A stretch of 34,994 nucleotides of DNA from Treponema sp. (GTDB lineage Bacteria > Spirochaetota > Spirochaetia > Treponematales > Treponemataceae), in the NCBI GenBank assembly GCA_017629095.1, contig JAGBXW010000006.1:1-34994 (forward strand). Direction: 5' to 3'. Shown here piece by piece: positions 1 to 7,878 of the stretch (the stretch's first letter is position 1; every line of letters starts with the position of its first letter). Below the pieces are notes generated by a model, which saw only the letters and a program-made list of their open reading frames with translations, made no database searches and had not been told where the DNA came from. A program made the translations under genes and the position numbers.

Positions 1-284
1 AATTATTATTAAAATAATAAAAAATATAATTTTCATCATAATTTATAATATAAATAAAAATCATAAATATAAAATATATGAATTTATATAATATATCAAA
101 TAAGTATTATATCTCTAAAAACTCTTTCATAATATTGTTTTTATAATTATTCTTAAGTAGTATAATAAAGTATACACAGTATATAAAAGTATACTAGTTA
201 ATAACAATTATATATAAAAACTGTATTTTACAGGATTTTTTCATTATTTTTAGGTAAAAAATGAAGCTAGAAGCAAAGTTAACG
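1..284. other. A+T-rich non-coding region
   Basis: No reading frame of meaningful length is visible on either strand. Composition is extreme: by hand count roughly 88% A+T over positions 1-240, against a clearly more balanced rest of the window. It lies beyond the folC terminator. It may be the upstream region of a gene off the left edge or a spacer. A perfect TATAAT lies at 161-166, but its nearest -35-like TTGTTT (135-140) is 20 bp away, so I do not call a promoter. The region holds the phased AGTATA repeats listed separately. Confidence 0.7.
159..194. repeat. Phased AGTATA direct repeats
   Basis: The hexamer AGTATA begins at 159, 169, 178 and 188, giving spacings of 10, 9 and 10 bp, about one helical turn each. 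The last copy extends to GTATACTAGTT (189-199), an 11-mer that also forms the right arm and flank of the operator palindrome before the orphan ABC ATPase (23070-23080). This could be a regulator-binding array or a by-product of A+T richness; the regular spacing and the shared 11-mer favour the former. Confidence 0.45.
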
Positions 285-327
285 GGAAAAAATTGCCTTA
301 ATCAAAGATTTAATCTCTGATTAAGGC
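285..327 (-). terminator. Intrinsic terminator of folC
   Basis: The arms 295-308 and 314-327 pair over 14 bp with one mismatch around a 5-nt loop. On the minus strand the stem is followed by a run of T (complement of the A run at 287-292). It lies about 55 bp beyond the folC stop codon, as expected for the end of the secA-folC unit. Confidence 0.85.
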
Positions 328-382
328 TGTATGTGTCAGGATGGAAGTAAGCTTTATTTTGCAGTACTTTGGTACGGCTGTA

Positions 383-1759
383 TCAAATGGAGGATTCTTG
401 GAGCATTTTTTTCACTTCTGCTACAAGATAAAAAGAACCAGTAACTAATAGTGGCACTCCATCTTTGAGGGCTTGTTGGAGGGCTTTTTGTATGGCTTCT
501 TTAAAATCGCTGATATAGGTAAACTCATGTCCTGCTTCCTTAAAGGCATCTTGGAGCAATTGTGGGTTTGACTGCTTCTCCCCTCCTGGTCGAGTCAAAA
601 TCATGGAGCCAAAACCAGAAAAAAGTTTGGCCATGGTGTGTACATCCTTGTCTGCTGCACAGGCAAAAAGTAGGTGGGGTTTTCTTGTTGAAGCATAATC
701 AAGGCTTTTTTTCAAGGTATTGGTAGCATAGGTGTCTTTAATGTACTGGCGGAAGGTTTGTAAACTTAATGCCACGCTGGTGGGGGTATGAGCTCCTTCT
801 AGCACTACATCAATTCCCTGCCGCTGAATCACTTCAAACCTTCCAGGAAGCTTGGCTTGAGACAAGCCTTTTTCTATAGCTTCTTCTGGTAATTCAGGGA
901 ACAAGGTTTTTACCGCCAAAGCTGCTGTAGCTGCATTCCACAGCTGATAGTCTCCTAAAAGAGAAAGTTGTGTGATGATAGGACGGGCAAACAGCTTAGA
1001 TTCAAGGCGTAATTCCATTTTGCCTGCAACCATTTTTCCTTGAACCTGTATCAGCTCCTCCACCTTCAGCAAAGGACACTGAAGTTCTTTTGCCTTTGCT
1101 TCCAAAACCTTTAGAGCTGCCTCTTTTTGTGGTGCAATGACTACTGGAGTTCCTGGTTTTATGATTCCAGCCTTTTCCCCAGTAATCTTTTCTATGGTGT
1201 CACCTAAAAACTCTGTATGCTCTAGCTCAATGGGAGTGATGACAGAAAGCTGTGGTTCCAGCACATTGGTGGCATCCAAGCGGCCTCCAAGTCCAGTTTC
1301 AAAAACAGCCCAATCAACATGGGCTTGTCGAAAGCATAAAAAGGCAAAGGTAGTCACTAGTTCAAACCAAGTGATGGGTCTTTGTCCAGGAAGATTTTCT
1401 GGAATGATGGCTTCAACAGTCGCCATTAATTCCTGGGCTGCAGCCTCATATACGTGCTCTGGTAAGGTACCCTTTGCATAACCAATGCGCTCAGAAAAAT
1501 CTAAAATATGGGGAGAGGTATAAAGACCACTTTTATAGCCAGCTGCTTCCAAAATGGATGCAACCATGATGGAGGTGGAGCCCTTTCCCTTGGAGCCTGC
1601 CACATGAACAGAAGGAAATGATTTTTGTGGATGATTTGTTATTTGGCAAAGATATTCCATGGTATCAAGCCAAAATATGTCTTTTTGTGGTAGTTTTTCA
1701 AAATTTAAGTAGGTGTCAAGCCACTTTTGAAGGGTAATTAATGATGGATGTTGATTCAT
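383..1759 (-). CDS. folC: Bifunctional folylpolyglutamate synthase/dihydrofolate synthase
   Basis: Cytoplasmic Mur-ligase-family enzyme that uses ATP to add glutamate to dihydropteroate and to folates. The P-loop GSKGKGST lies at residues 55-62, followed by the family's TSPH segment and the ETGLGGRLDATN segment. I place the start at the ATG at 1757-1759 (MNQHPSLITL, 458 aa), preceded by GAGGA 4 nt upstream. A longer frame from 1867 would overlap the 3' end of secA and add 36 residues unlike the family. The gene lies 59 bp downstream of secA, directly after a strong terminator, so its expression probably depends on read-through or an unseen promoter. Its own terminator follows. The family assignment is firm; the dual activity is inferred from the family. 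Confidence 0.93.
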   Translation of the reverse strand: MNQHPSLITLQKWLDTYLNFEKLPQKDIFWLDTMEYLCQITNHPQKSFPSVHVAGSKGKGSTSIMVASILEAAGYKSGLYTSPHILDFSERIGYAKGTLPEHVYEAAAQELMATVEAIIPENLPGQRPITWFELVTTFAFLCFRQAHVDWAVFETGLGGRLDATNVLEPQLSVITPIELEHTEFLGDTIEKITGEKAGIIKPGTPVVIAPQKEAALKVLEAKAKELQCPLLKVEELIQVQGKMVAGKMELRLESKLFARPIITQLSLLGDYQLWNAATAALAVKTLFPELPEEAIEKGLSQAKLPGRFEVIQRQGIDVVLEGAHTPTSVALSLQTFRQYIKDTYATNTLKKSLDYASTRKPHLLFACAADKDVHTMAKLFSGFGSMILTRPGGEKQSNPQLLQDAFKEAGHEFTYISDFKEAIQKALQQALKDGVPLLVTGSFYLVAEVKKMLQESSI

Positions 1760-1770
1760 AGAGTCCTCAT

Positions 1771-1810
1771 AAAAAAAAAGTAAGCCAGCTGATTTTTCAT
1801 CAACTGGCTT
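1771..1810 (-). terminator. Intrinsic terminator between secA and folC
   Basis: On the minus strand a 12-bp stem (arms 1799-1810 and 1782-1793, one G-T pair) with a 5-nt loop is followed by nine T (complement of 1771-1779). It lies 9 bp past the secA stop codon and only 11 nt before the folC start codon, so the end of the T-tract abuts the folC ribosome-binding site. Confidence 0.9.
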
Positions 1811-1818
1811 TCGTAAGT

Positions 1819-4557
1819 TTAGCGTCCGCAGCACTGCTTGTACTTGCGCCCTGAACCACAAGGACAAGGATCGTTTCGTCCAACCTTTGGTTCAGAACGT
1901 ACCACAGTTACCTGATCTGCTTGTCGCCGCTGTGCCATGGGGGAGGCACTGGCAGCCTGACGAGCCGCATTTCCGTCAAAGGCTTCCACTGCATTGTGCT
2001 GGGCATTCATTTGTCGCACCTGTGGGCCTCGTCGCTGGGCTTCATCTGCCAGCTGCACCTTTACTCGGAAGACGCGGGAAGCAATTTCTTCCTTGATGGA
2101 GTCAATCATATCGTAGAAGATATTAAATCCGTCAATCTTGTATTCAGTAAGGGGATTCTTGGAACCGTAGGAACGCAGATATACTGCCTCCCGCAGACCC
2201 TCTAGCTGCTCCAGGTGATCAAGCCATTTTTTGTCGATGAAGTGAACATACTGGTAGCGGATAAACATGTTCAAGTTTTCCTTGCCAGCCAAAGTTTCCT
2301 TTTCCTGCAAGTCTTTTTCCAATAAGGAAATAATATATGCTTCCTTATTACTCTGACTTGCTAATTCCTCAGAAGAAATTACCAGACCAAAGGTTTGTTT
2401 CAGCTGGGCTAGTAGGTCAGCCTCGGTTCCTGCTGCCTTTTTACCACTATAACTTTCCATCAGTCGGGCTACAGTGTCGGTGGCAGTGGACATGACTCTG
2501 TCTCGTAGATTTTCGTCCACCAAAATCTGGTCACGCTGCTCGTAAATGAACTTACGCTGCTCGTTGAGAACATCATCGTATTCCAGTAGGTGCTTTCTGA
2601 TTTCAAAGTTTCGCTCTTCAACCTTCTTCTGAGCCTTTTCAATTCCCTTGTTCAACCAAGGATGGTTAATGGGTTCTCCTGGCTCCATTCCGATACGGGA
2701 CATAATTCCCTTCATCTTTTCTCCACCAAAGAGACGCATTAAGTCATCGTCCATGGAAATATAGAACTTAGAACGTCCGGGGTCACCTTGTCGTCCAGAA
2801 CGGCCCCGCAGCTGGTTATCAATACGGCGGCTTTCGTGTCGCTCGGTACCCATAACATACAAACCACCAAGATTCTTTACTTCTTCGTAGTCTGCAAGCC
2901 ATTTTTCCCGCTCAATCTTTAAGGCAGCTTCAAACTGTTGTTCGGTGGCACTTGTTCCAGCCCGTTTACGAGCCCTAAACTCAGGGTTTCCACCAAGTTT
3001 AATGTCGGTACCACGACCAGCCATGTTGGTGGCAATGGTAACAGCACCCTTAGCACCAGCTTCTGCAATAATCAATGCTTCACGAGCATGATTTTTAGCG
3101 TTCAAAACCTCGTGGCGCACCCCACGGCGGGTAAGAAGGGCTGAAAGGTGTTCAGACTTTTCGATTGAAACAGTACCTACAAGAATGGGCTGTCCCTTGC
3201 TGTGGCATTCAATAATTTCCTTGCAGATAGCATCCCACTTGTCGGCCTCACTCATGTAGACTTCATCGTCCTCATCCTTTCGAGCTACAGGTTTATTGGT
3301 GGGAATAACCACTACCTCAAGGCCGTAAATCTTGTCGAATTCGACTGCCTCTGTTTCTGCAGTACCAGTCATTCCAGAAAGCTTATCGTACATACGGAAA
3401 AAGTTCTGGAAGGTGATGGTGGCCAAGGTTCTATTTCGCTGGGCGATTTTAATGTGTTCCTTGGCTTCGATGGCCTGATGGAGACCATCTCCATAACGGC
3501 GTCCTTCCAAAATACGACCAGTAAACTCATCTACAATCTGAACCTGACCATCTCGTACCACGTAGTCTACATCGGGTTTATACAGGGTATGGGCTCGTAC
3601 TGCTTGGGTAAAGTAGTGAATATACTCAAAGTTGCTTTCGTCAAAGAGACTTCCGGTAATAAGGTTTCGCTTTTGAAGGATTTCTTCAATCTTGAGCATA
3701 CCCTGGTCGGTAAAGGACACACGGCGGGACTTTTCATCTAGCTTATAGTCTCCCTTTATCGCTTCCCCCTGGGCCTCGTCAGGATATTCTCCCGTTTCAG
3801 GATCCTTTTCCACCTCCGTAAGCTGGAGAACATGCTTATCCACCTCGTGGAACTTAAAGGTGTCGTCTTCTCCTGCACCAGAGATAATCAATGGGGTTCG
3901 AGCCTCATCGATTAAGATGGAGTCAATTTCGTCCACAATACAGAAGGCAAAATCTCGCTGTACCTTCTGGCTAGGATCAATCTGCATGTTGTCTCGCAGG
4001 TAGTCAAAACCCAGCTCGTTGTTGGTACCGTAGGTAATATCACAGTTATAAGAAATTTTTCGGGCATTATTGTCCATGCCAGACACAATGGAACCAACGG
4101 TAACACCAAGATAGGTGTACACAGGGCGCATCCAGTCGGCGTCACGCTGGGCTAGGTAGTCGTTTACCGTTACCACGTGGACACCACGGCCAGTCAAGCT
4201 ATTGAGGTAGGCAGCTGCCACTGACATAAGGGTTTTTCCCTCACCAGTTTTCATTTCAACAATGCGGCCAGAATTCAGCACGATGGAACCCATCAGCTGC
4301 ACGTCATAGGCTCGCTCTCCCAATACACGGTTGGCAGCCTCTCGTGCTAGGGCAAAGGCTTCTGGCAGAATGGCATCCAAGGTTTCGCCATTGGCCAATC
4401 GTTCCTTGAATTTTTGGGTCTGCTGGGGAAATTCTTCGGCACTCAATCCCTGAGCCCAAGATTCCTTGTTGTTTATCTGTTCAACAATGGGTAAAAGCTG
4501 TTTTACATCTCGGTCCCTCTTGGAACCAAAGAAAAAGGTCAATACTGAATCAAGCAT
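1819..4557 (-). CDS. secA: Preprotein translocase ATPase SecA
   Basis: Motor ATPase that drives unfolded preproteins through SecYEG at the inner membrane. The 912 aa length is normal for the family. Visible features are Walker A GEGKT (105-109), the Walker B/DEAD region VDEIDSILIDEAR (208-220), helicase-type motif TNMAGRGTDIKLGG, the QLRGRSGRQGDPG motif, and a C-terminal zinc-binding SEC-C motif (CPCGS...CC, 898-910) used to contact SecB and lipid. Translation starts at ATG 4555-4557 with no visible Shine-Dalgarno sequence; the best -10-like hexamer lies 6 nt upstream, suggesting a leaderless mRNA. It is transcribed divergently from the lipoprotein gene at 4667. Confidence 0.97.
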   Translation of the reverse strand: MLDSVLTFFFGSKRDRDVKQLLPIVEQINNKESWAQGLSAEEFPQQTQKFKERLANGETLDAILPEAFALAREAANRVLGERAYDVQLMGSIVLNSGRIVEMKTGEGKTLMSVAAAYLNSLTGRGVHVVTVNDYLAQRDADWMRPVYTYLGVTVGSIVSGMDNNARKISYNCDITYGTNNELGFDYLRDNMQIDPSQKVQRDFAFCIVDEIDSILIDEARTPLIISGAGEDDTFKFHEVDKHVLQLTEVEKDPETGEYPDEAQGEAIKGDYKLDEKSRRVSFTDQGMLKIEEILQKRNLITGSLFDESNFEYIHYFTQAVRAHTLYKPDVDYVVRDGQVQIVDEFTGRILEGRRYGDGLHQAIEAKEHIKIAQRNRTLATITFQNFFRMYDKLSGMTGTAETEAVEFDKIYGLEVVVIPTNKPVARKDEDDEVYMSEADKWDAICKEIIECHSKGQPILVGTVSIEKSEHLSALLTRRGVRHEVLNAKNHAREALIIAEAGAKGAVTIATNMAGRGTDIKLGGNPEFRARKRAGTSATEQQFEAALKIEREKWLADYEEVKNLGGLYVMGTERHESRRIDNQLRGRSGRQGDPGRSKFYISMDDDLMRLFGGEKMKGIMSRIGMEPGEPINHPWLNKGIEKAQKKVEERNFEIRKHLLEYDDVLNEQRKFIYEQRDQILVDENLRDRVMSTATDTVARLMESYSGKKAAGTEADLLAQLKQTFGLVISSEELASQSNKEAYIISLLEKDLQEKETLAGKENLNMFIRYQYVHFIDKKWLDHLEQLEGLREAVYLRSYGSKNPLTEYKIDGFNIFYDMIDSIKEEIASRVFRVKVQLADEAQRRGPQVRQMNAQHNAVEAFDGNAARQAASASPMAQRRQADQVTVVRSEPKVGRNDPCPCGSGRKYKQCCGR

Positions 4558-4563
4558 ATCTAT

Positions 4564-4593
4564 AATTTACTATATTATTAGCTTGTGTGACAA
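4564..4593 (-). promoter_or_regulatory. Possible secA promoter
   Basis: On the minus strand TTGTCA (4593-4588) and TAAATT (4569-4564) are separated by 18 bp. The -10 box is a weak match and ends 6 nt before the start codon, so transcription would begin at or next to the ATG. Confidence 0.4.
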
Positions 4594-4623
4594 GGGAGAT
4601 GGATGTTAATATGCATCTTGTCA
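4588..4623. repeat. Inverted repeat in the divergent secA/lipoprotein spacer
   Basis: Perfect 7-bp arms TGACAAG (4588-4594) and CTTGTCA (4617-4623) flank a 22-nt spacer that holds a smaller nested dyad, GATG...CATC (4602-4605 and 4614-4617). The left arm overlaps the proposed secA -35 box, and the right arm lies just upstream of the -35 box of the gene on the other strand. Confidence 0.4.
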
Positions 4624-4631
4624 TCCCCGTC

Positions 4632-4660
4632 TTGACACTGCTTGCCCACCCCTTTATTCT
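4632..4660 (+). promoter_or_regulatory. Sigma-70 type promoter for the lipoprotein operon
   Basis: A perfect TTGACA (4632-4637), a 17-bp spacer and TATTCT (4655-4660). The expected transcription start, 6-8 nt after the -10 box, falls on the start codon at 4667, so the message would be leaderless. Confidence 0.7.
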
Positions 4661-4666
4661 GTTAGG

Positions 4667-5923
4667 ATGAATAAGTGTGTGAGTATCAAAAAGCTTTTAA
4701 GTTGTAAACTCCTAAGCTTTCTACTATGTTGTCTCTTAGTTAGTGTCATTTTTTCCTGTAATAAATCCAGCGGTGTCATTAGCTTGGATGAACATAAGCT
4801 TTTTTCCTTAAAATACGGAAATTTTGAGGATCAGTTAAATCTTTTTAGCTTGGCAAAACCTTCTCCTGTACGTACCTCTTTTACCATGCGGGACGGTTTC
4901 TTCTACATTGCCAATGGAGAGGCCCAGAAGTTGATGGAGCTGAATTCCTATGGAGATTTACTGAGCATTTACTACAATGGAGAAGGAAATCCCACACCCA
5001 GCTTTGCTGATGCCACAGATGCTGAAATTGTTTCCTCTACGAGAAAGGCTGTGGAGTATCCCTTTAACTCTTTGGGAGCCATTGCCGCAGACTCTCGCAA
5101 ATACATCTACGTAGTAGACCAGCTTCCTCCAGAGCGCCACGAGCAGGATGTGGAAAACCGCCTCCTTCTCAGTCAGATTGTCCTTCGCTTTGCCAGTGAC
5201 GGTACCTTTATCGACTATATCGGCCAACGGGGCCCTGGTGGTATGCCATTTCCTTATATTAAAAATATTTACACAACTCACAACAATGAGCTAGTGGTAA
5301 TATGCCAAGTGAACGACGGCATGGTAGTATATTGGTTTGACACAACAGGGTATCTTCGCAGTACCATTCCCTTCAAGGTGGACCAGCTCCCCAATGTGCT
5401 AGACGAAGAAACCACCAACGAGGTGTATCTTTCCTTGGAAAACATTGTGCCTTCCTATACCGATAAAAAGCTCTTTGTAAAGGTAGATTATTATACGAGC
5501 TCCATTGATGAAGCTTCTAACGTAGAGTCTGGGATCGACTATACAAGTTCACTGCTTTTTCCTCTGGACATTAATACTGGCGTTTATGGTGAGCCCTTGA
5601 CCATTCCTCCCTACGAGCAGGAGGTTACCGACGGCTTTTCCCATTTGGTGTACAATCTTTCCTACGATTTCCTTGGTGTAACCGATTCTGGTTGGCTTTT
5701 CTTTATTATTGCAGATGACAGTGGCTACAGTATCCAGATGGTGCAGGAAAATGGAGACAAGGTGCTTCGTCGTCATCTTGATCTAGACCATCGTACCGCC
5801 CTGTACCACAGCCTTTCCCTTTCTCCAGAAGGCATTATTTCTATGTTGCTGGTGGAAGAAGAAGAAGTCAAGGTATTGTGGTGGCGAACTGATAGTCTTA
5901 TTGACGCAATTCTTAAGGGGTAA
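4667..5923 (+). CDS. Lipoprotein with beta-propeller-like repeats, unknown function
   Basis: A 418 aa exported lipoprotein. A basic N-terminus and hydrophobic core end in a spirochetal-type lipobox with the lipidated cysteine at residue 31 (IFS|C). The mature part contains repeated short beta patterns of the kind 'phi-Y-phi-V-D / F-D-x-x-G-x-phi', for example around GFFYIANGE, KYIYVVDQ, RFASDGTFIDYIGQ and WFDTTGYLRSTI, which suggest an NHL or six-bladed propeller; this is pattern reading, not a proven fold. It heads a long same-strand gene series, with the next gene 2 nt after its stop. No Shine-Dalgarno precedes ATG 4667, and the -10 box ends 6 nt before it. Specific function unknown. Confidence 0.8.
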   Translation: MNKCVSIKKLLSCKLLSFLLCCLLVSVIFSCNKSSGVISLDEHKLFSLKYGNFEDQLNLFSLAKPSPVRTSFTMRDGFFYIANGEAQKLMELNSYGDLLSIYYNGEGNPTPSFADATDAEIVSSTRKAVEYPFNSLGAIAADSRKYIYVVDQLPPERHEQDVENRLLLSQIVLRFASDGTFIDYIGQRGPGGMPFPYIKNIYTTHNNELVVICQVNDGMVVYWFDTTGYLRSTIPFKVDQLPNVLDEETTNEVYLSLENIVPSYTDKKLFVKVDYYTSSIDEASNVESGIDYTSSLLFPLDINTGVYGEPLTIPPYEQEVTDGFSHLVYNLSYDFLGVTDSGWLFFIIADDSGYSIQMVQENGDKVLRRHLDLDHRTALYHSLSLSPEGIISMLLVEEEEVKVLWWRTDSLIDAILKG

Positions 5924-5925
5924 TA

Positions 5926-6489
5926 ATGAAGTTTGGTGATGATATCGAAGGATATAGTGAGGATGAGGAAAGGCTTGTCTATCACTATGGAAAACCTGGG
6001 GAGCGGCTTAAAAATGCTGATGAAGCAGTAAAGCGCTATTATGCTGGAGAAGGGCCCCAGTCTCCCAAGGGAATTTTCCAGTCCCTAGTTCAGACTCCAT
6101 CCTCCCGATTGATTCTCATTGTCATGCTGGCCATGATGGCAATTGTGGTTTTATCCAGCATTATGAATCGGGGAGGAAAGGTTTCTACGGTAGCTCTCGT
6201 TCCCATGGAACTTTCTACCTTCTCTTTTGAGGATACAGTTTATATTAGTTTACATCTGAAAGAAAACTCTCAGATAGATTTTTCTGAGCATCCCTTTGTT
6301 TCCTGTAATTTCCTTGTGTATACCACCGATGACCAAGTGATTTATCAAGAAAAGGTGGAAACATTTTACACAGGGAAGGAAGATTTCTTACGGACAACAT
6401 TTGGAGATTATGATATATTGTATGTAGAGGCGGTGGTTACCGTGGGAGAAGAAACCCAAATTCTCCGTTCGGACATTACCCGAAGCTAA
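5926..6489 (+). CDS. Unknown single-pass membrane protein
   Basis: A 187 aa protein I do not recognise. It has an acidic cytoplasmic N-terminal part (about 1-55), one membrane segment (about 62-78, rich in I, L, V, M) and a C-terminal part of about 105 residues that looks beta-rich and is probably periplasmic. It begins 2 nt after the upstream lipoprotein stop and is followed 13 nt later by another membrane protein, so the three are almost certainly co-transcribed and may form one envelope assembly. Confidence 0.75.
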   Translation: MKFGDDIEGYSEDEERLVYHYGKPGERLKNADEAVKRYYAGEGPQSPKGIFQSLVQTPSSRLILIVMLAMMAIVVLSSIMNRGGKVSTVALVPMELSTFSFEDTVYISLHLKENSQIDFSEHPFVSCNFLVYTTDDQVIYQEKVETFYTGKEDFLRTTFGDYDILYVEAVVTVGEETQILRSDITRS

Positions 6490-6502
6490 AGGGAGCGATT
6501 AT

Positions 6503-6964
6503 ATGTTACAATTCTATTTTTTATCTATTTTATTGAACCTTGTTACAGGTCTGCTGCTTTTCTGTGAAAAAGATCAGGTGCAGGATGATTTTCCCGGTGA
6601 TGAATTCGCATTTTCTGATGATACTACAGGTGGTTCCAGTTTTACAAATCCCATCTTGGGTTTTATGGAAAGTAAGAATTTCAAGTTGGTGCTTGGGGTA
6701 CTGAGTGTTTTAGTTGGCTTACTGAAGCTACTTTCTGTAGTGCAAAACACAACACCAGTACTTGGGGACCTGTTTCCTGCCTTAGCTGGTTTGGTGGGAG
6801 GCTTCTGTGTTCTCCTTCAGTTTTATATGGAAACAAATTCCATTGACTATGCTCCCAATGGTTTTTTGCAGACAATTTTTGTAGAAAATCGTCGTATCAT
6901 CGGTCTTTGTTGTCTGGTGGTGGCCACCCTCCACTTTGTCTTCCCAAAAGTTCTATTCCTGTAA
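6503..6964 (+). CDS. Unknown polytopic membrane protein
   Basis: A 153 aa protein with about four hydrophobic segments (near 4-21, 60-78, 87-108 and 130-150) and a polar acidic loop after the first. A GGGAG ribosome-binding site lies upstream of ATG 6503. Its stop is 3 nt before the Nudix gene. No family recognised. Confidence 0.72.
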   Translation: MLQFYFLSILLNLVTGLLLFCEKDQVQDDFPGDEFAFSDDTTGGSSFTNPILGFMESKNFKLVLGVLSVLVGLLKLLSVVQNTTPVLGDLFPALAGLVGGFCVLLQFYMETNSIDYAPNGFLQTIFVENRRIIGLCCLVVATLHFVFPKVLFL

Positions 6965-6967
6965 GCC

Positions 6968-7375
6968 ATGAAGTGTTCTGTTGCCTGTATTTTGTTTCGA
7001 GAAGGAAAGGTTTTAGTAGGGCGTCGTGTACCTGGTGGCCAAATGGGGGAGCGATGGGAGTTTCCTGGTGGCAAGGTGGAAAACGGAGAGTCTCCTGAAG
7101 AGGCCATTTGCCGTGAGTTTGATGAAGAGTTTTCCGTTCCTGTTACTGTGGGAAAAAAGATTGCCCAGGCAGTGTTTCAGTACAACGGAAAGGATATTCA
7201 ACTGGAAGGCTATGAAATCTTTCTTGCCACAGACAATCCTCAGTGGAAGTTAACTGAACATACAGAAATCAAGTGGGTTACCCTTGATGAAATAAAGAAT
7301 CTCCATTTTGTTGATTCTGACTTACTGATTTATCCCCAGGTGGTGGAATATTTTACTGGAAAGGATAACACCTGA
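6968..7375 (+). CDS. mutT: Nudix hydrolase, MutT-like (8-oxo-dGTP diphosphatase candidate)
   Basis: A 135 aa cytoplasmic protein of normal MutT length. The Nudix box runs from GGKVENGE to REFDEEFSV; the metal-binding RE-x2-EE core is intact, but the usual Gly near its end is Ser. The preceding WEFPGG and the N-terminal VACILFREGKVLVGRR strand are typical of MutT proteins, which hydrolyse oxidised dGTP to prevent mutation. Substrate is inferred from similarity, as Nudix enzymes vary widely. The ribosome-binding site is weak and expression probably relies on the operon. Its TGA overlaps the next gene's ATG by 1 nt. dut, another nucleotide-pool cleaner, lies two genes on. Confidence 0.85.
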   Translation: MKCSVACILFREGKVLVGRRVPGGQMGERWEFPGGKVENGESPEEAICREFDEEFSVPVTVGKKIAQAVFQYNGKDIQLEGYEIFLATDNPQWKLTEHTEIKWVTLDEIKNLHFVDSDLLIYPQVVEYFTGKDNT

Positions 7376-7800
7376 TGAAAAGAATATCCAAGTCTACAGG
7401 AGTTTTTTCTGTTATTGGACATCGTCGGTTCAGTTGCTTTTTTCTCCTTCTTTGCACTTTGGTTCTTTGTGGTTGCTCTAAAAAAGTTGGAGTTATAGAC
7501 TTGTCCAATGCCCCATTGTTGCCAGTGGATTCCAAGTGGGCTGTAGTGATTGACCCCTACGCTATCTATCGTAGTGAACCAAGTCTTACTGCTTCAGTGT
7601 CTGGATATGGCCGTCGTGGTGCAGTACAAGAGGTTGTAGGCCAGAGAATTACCATGGAAGAGAAAAAGCAGGTTATTTGGTATCAATTTTCTTCTGGATG
7701 GCTTCCAGAAACATCATTACAAGTATACTCCAACGAATTGAAGGCTCAATCTGCTGCAAAAGAGTTGGGTACAAACCGAGATGCATCCAGTAGGATGTAA
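7375..7800 (+). CDS. Small lipoprotein with a bacterial SH3-like domain
   Basis: A 141 aa protein with a basic N-terminal region, hydrophobic stretch (about 21-32) and lipobox VLCG|C with the cysteine at residue 34. The mature region contains a pattern typical of bacterial SH3 domains (AIYRSEPSLTASVSGYGRRG ... WYQFSSGWLPE), which often bind cell-wall peptides. ATG 7375 overlaps the Nudix stop (TGATG), implying translational coupling. The last codons and stop (about 7783-7800) are made from the first degenerate unit of the tandem repeat array that continues downstream, so the C-terminus may vary in length between strains. Domain call moderate; role unknown. Confidence 0.75.
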   Translation: MKRISKSTGVFSVIGHRRFSCFFLLLCTLVLCGCSKKVGVIDLSNAPLLPVDSKWAVVIDPYAIYRSEPSLTASVSGYGRRGAVQEVVGQRITMEEKKQVIWYQFSSGWLPETSLQVYSNELKAQSAAKELGTNRDASSRM

Positions 7801-7861
7801 GCAAACTGGATGATATCCAGCAGGATGATATCCACAGGATGATATCCAGCAGGATATATCC
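7783..7861 (+). repeat. Tandem repeat of about 15 bp between the SH3 lipoprotein and dut
   Basis: Near-palindromic cores GGATGATATCC occur at 7808-7818, 7823-7833 and 7837-7847, and GGATATATCC at 7852-7861, joined by AGCA or ACA. Periods are 15, 14 and 15 bp. A degenerate copy (CATCCAGTAGGATG) lies inside the end of the upstream reading frame. The array ends just before the dut ribosome-binding site. Confidence 0.85.
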
Positions 7862-7878
7862 CTTTAAGGAGAGACTTT

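Noticed and set aside
120..166. Promoter with perfect TATAAT at 161-166
   Set aside because: The best -35-like TTGTTT is 20 bp away and no gene follows on the plus strand; TATAAT is expected by chance in such A+T-rich DNA.
1..284. Replication origin
   Set aside because: A+T richness alone is not enough; no DnaA-box cluster and no dnaA, dnaN or gyr genes are seen nearby.
3202..3741. Plus-strand open frame of 179 codons inside secA
   Set aside because: Antisense to a highly conserved secA region and without family features.
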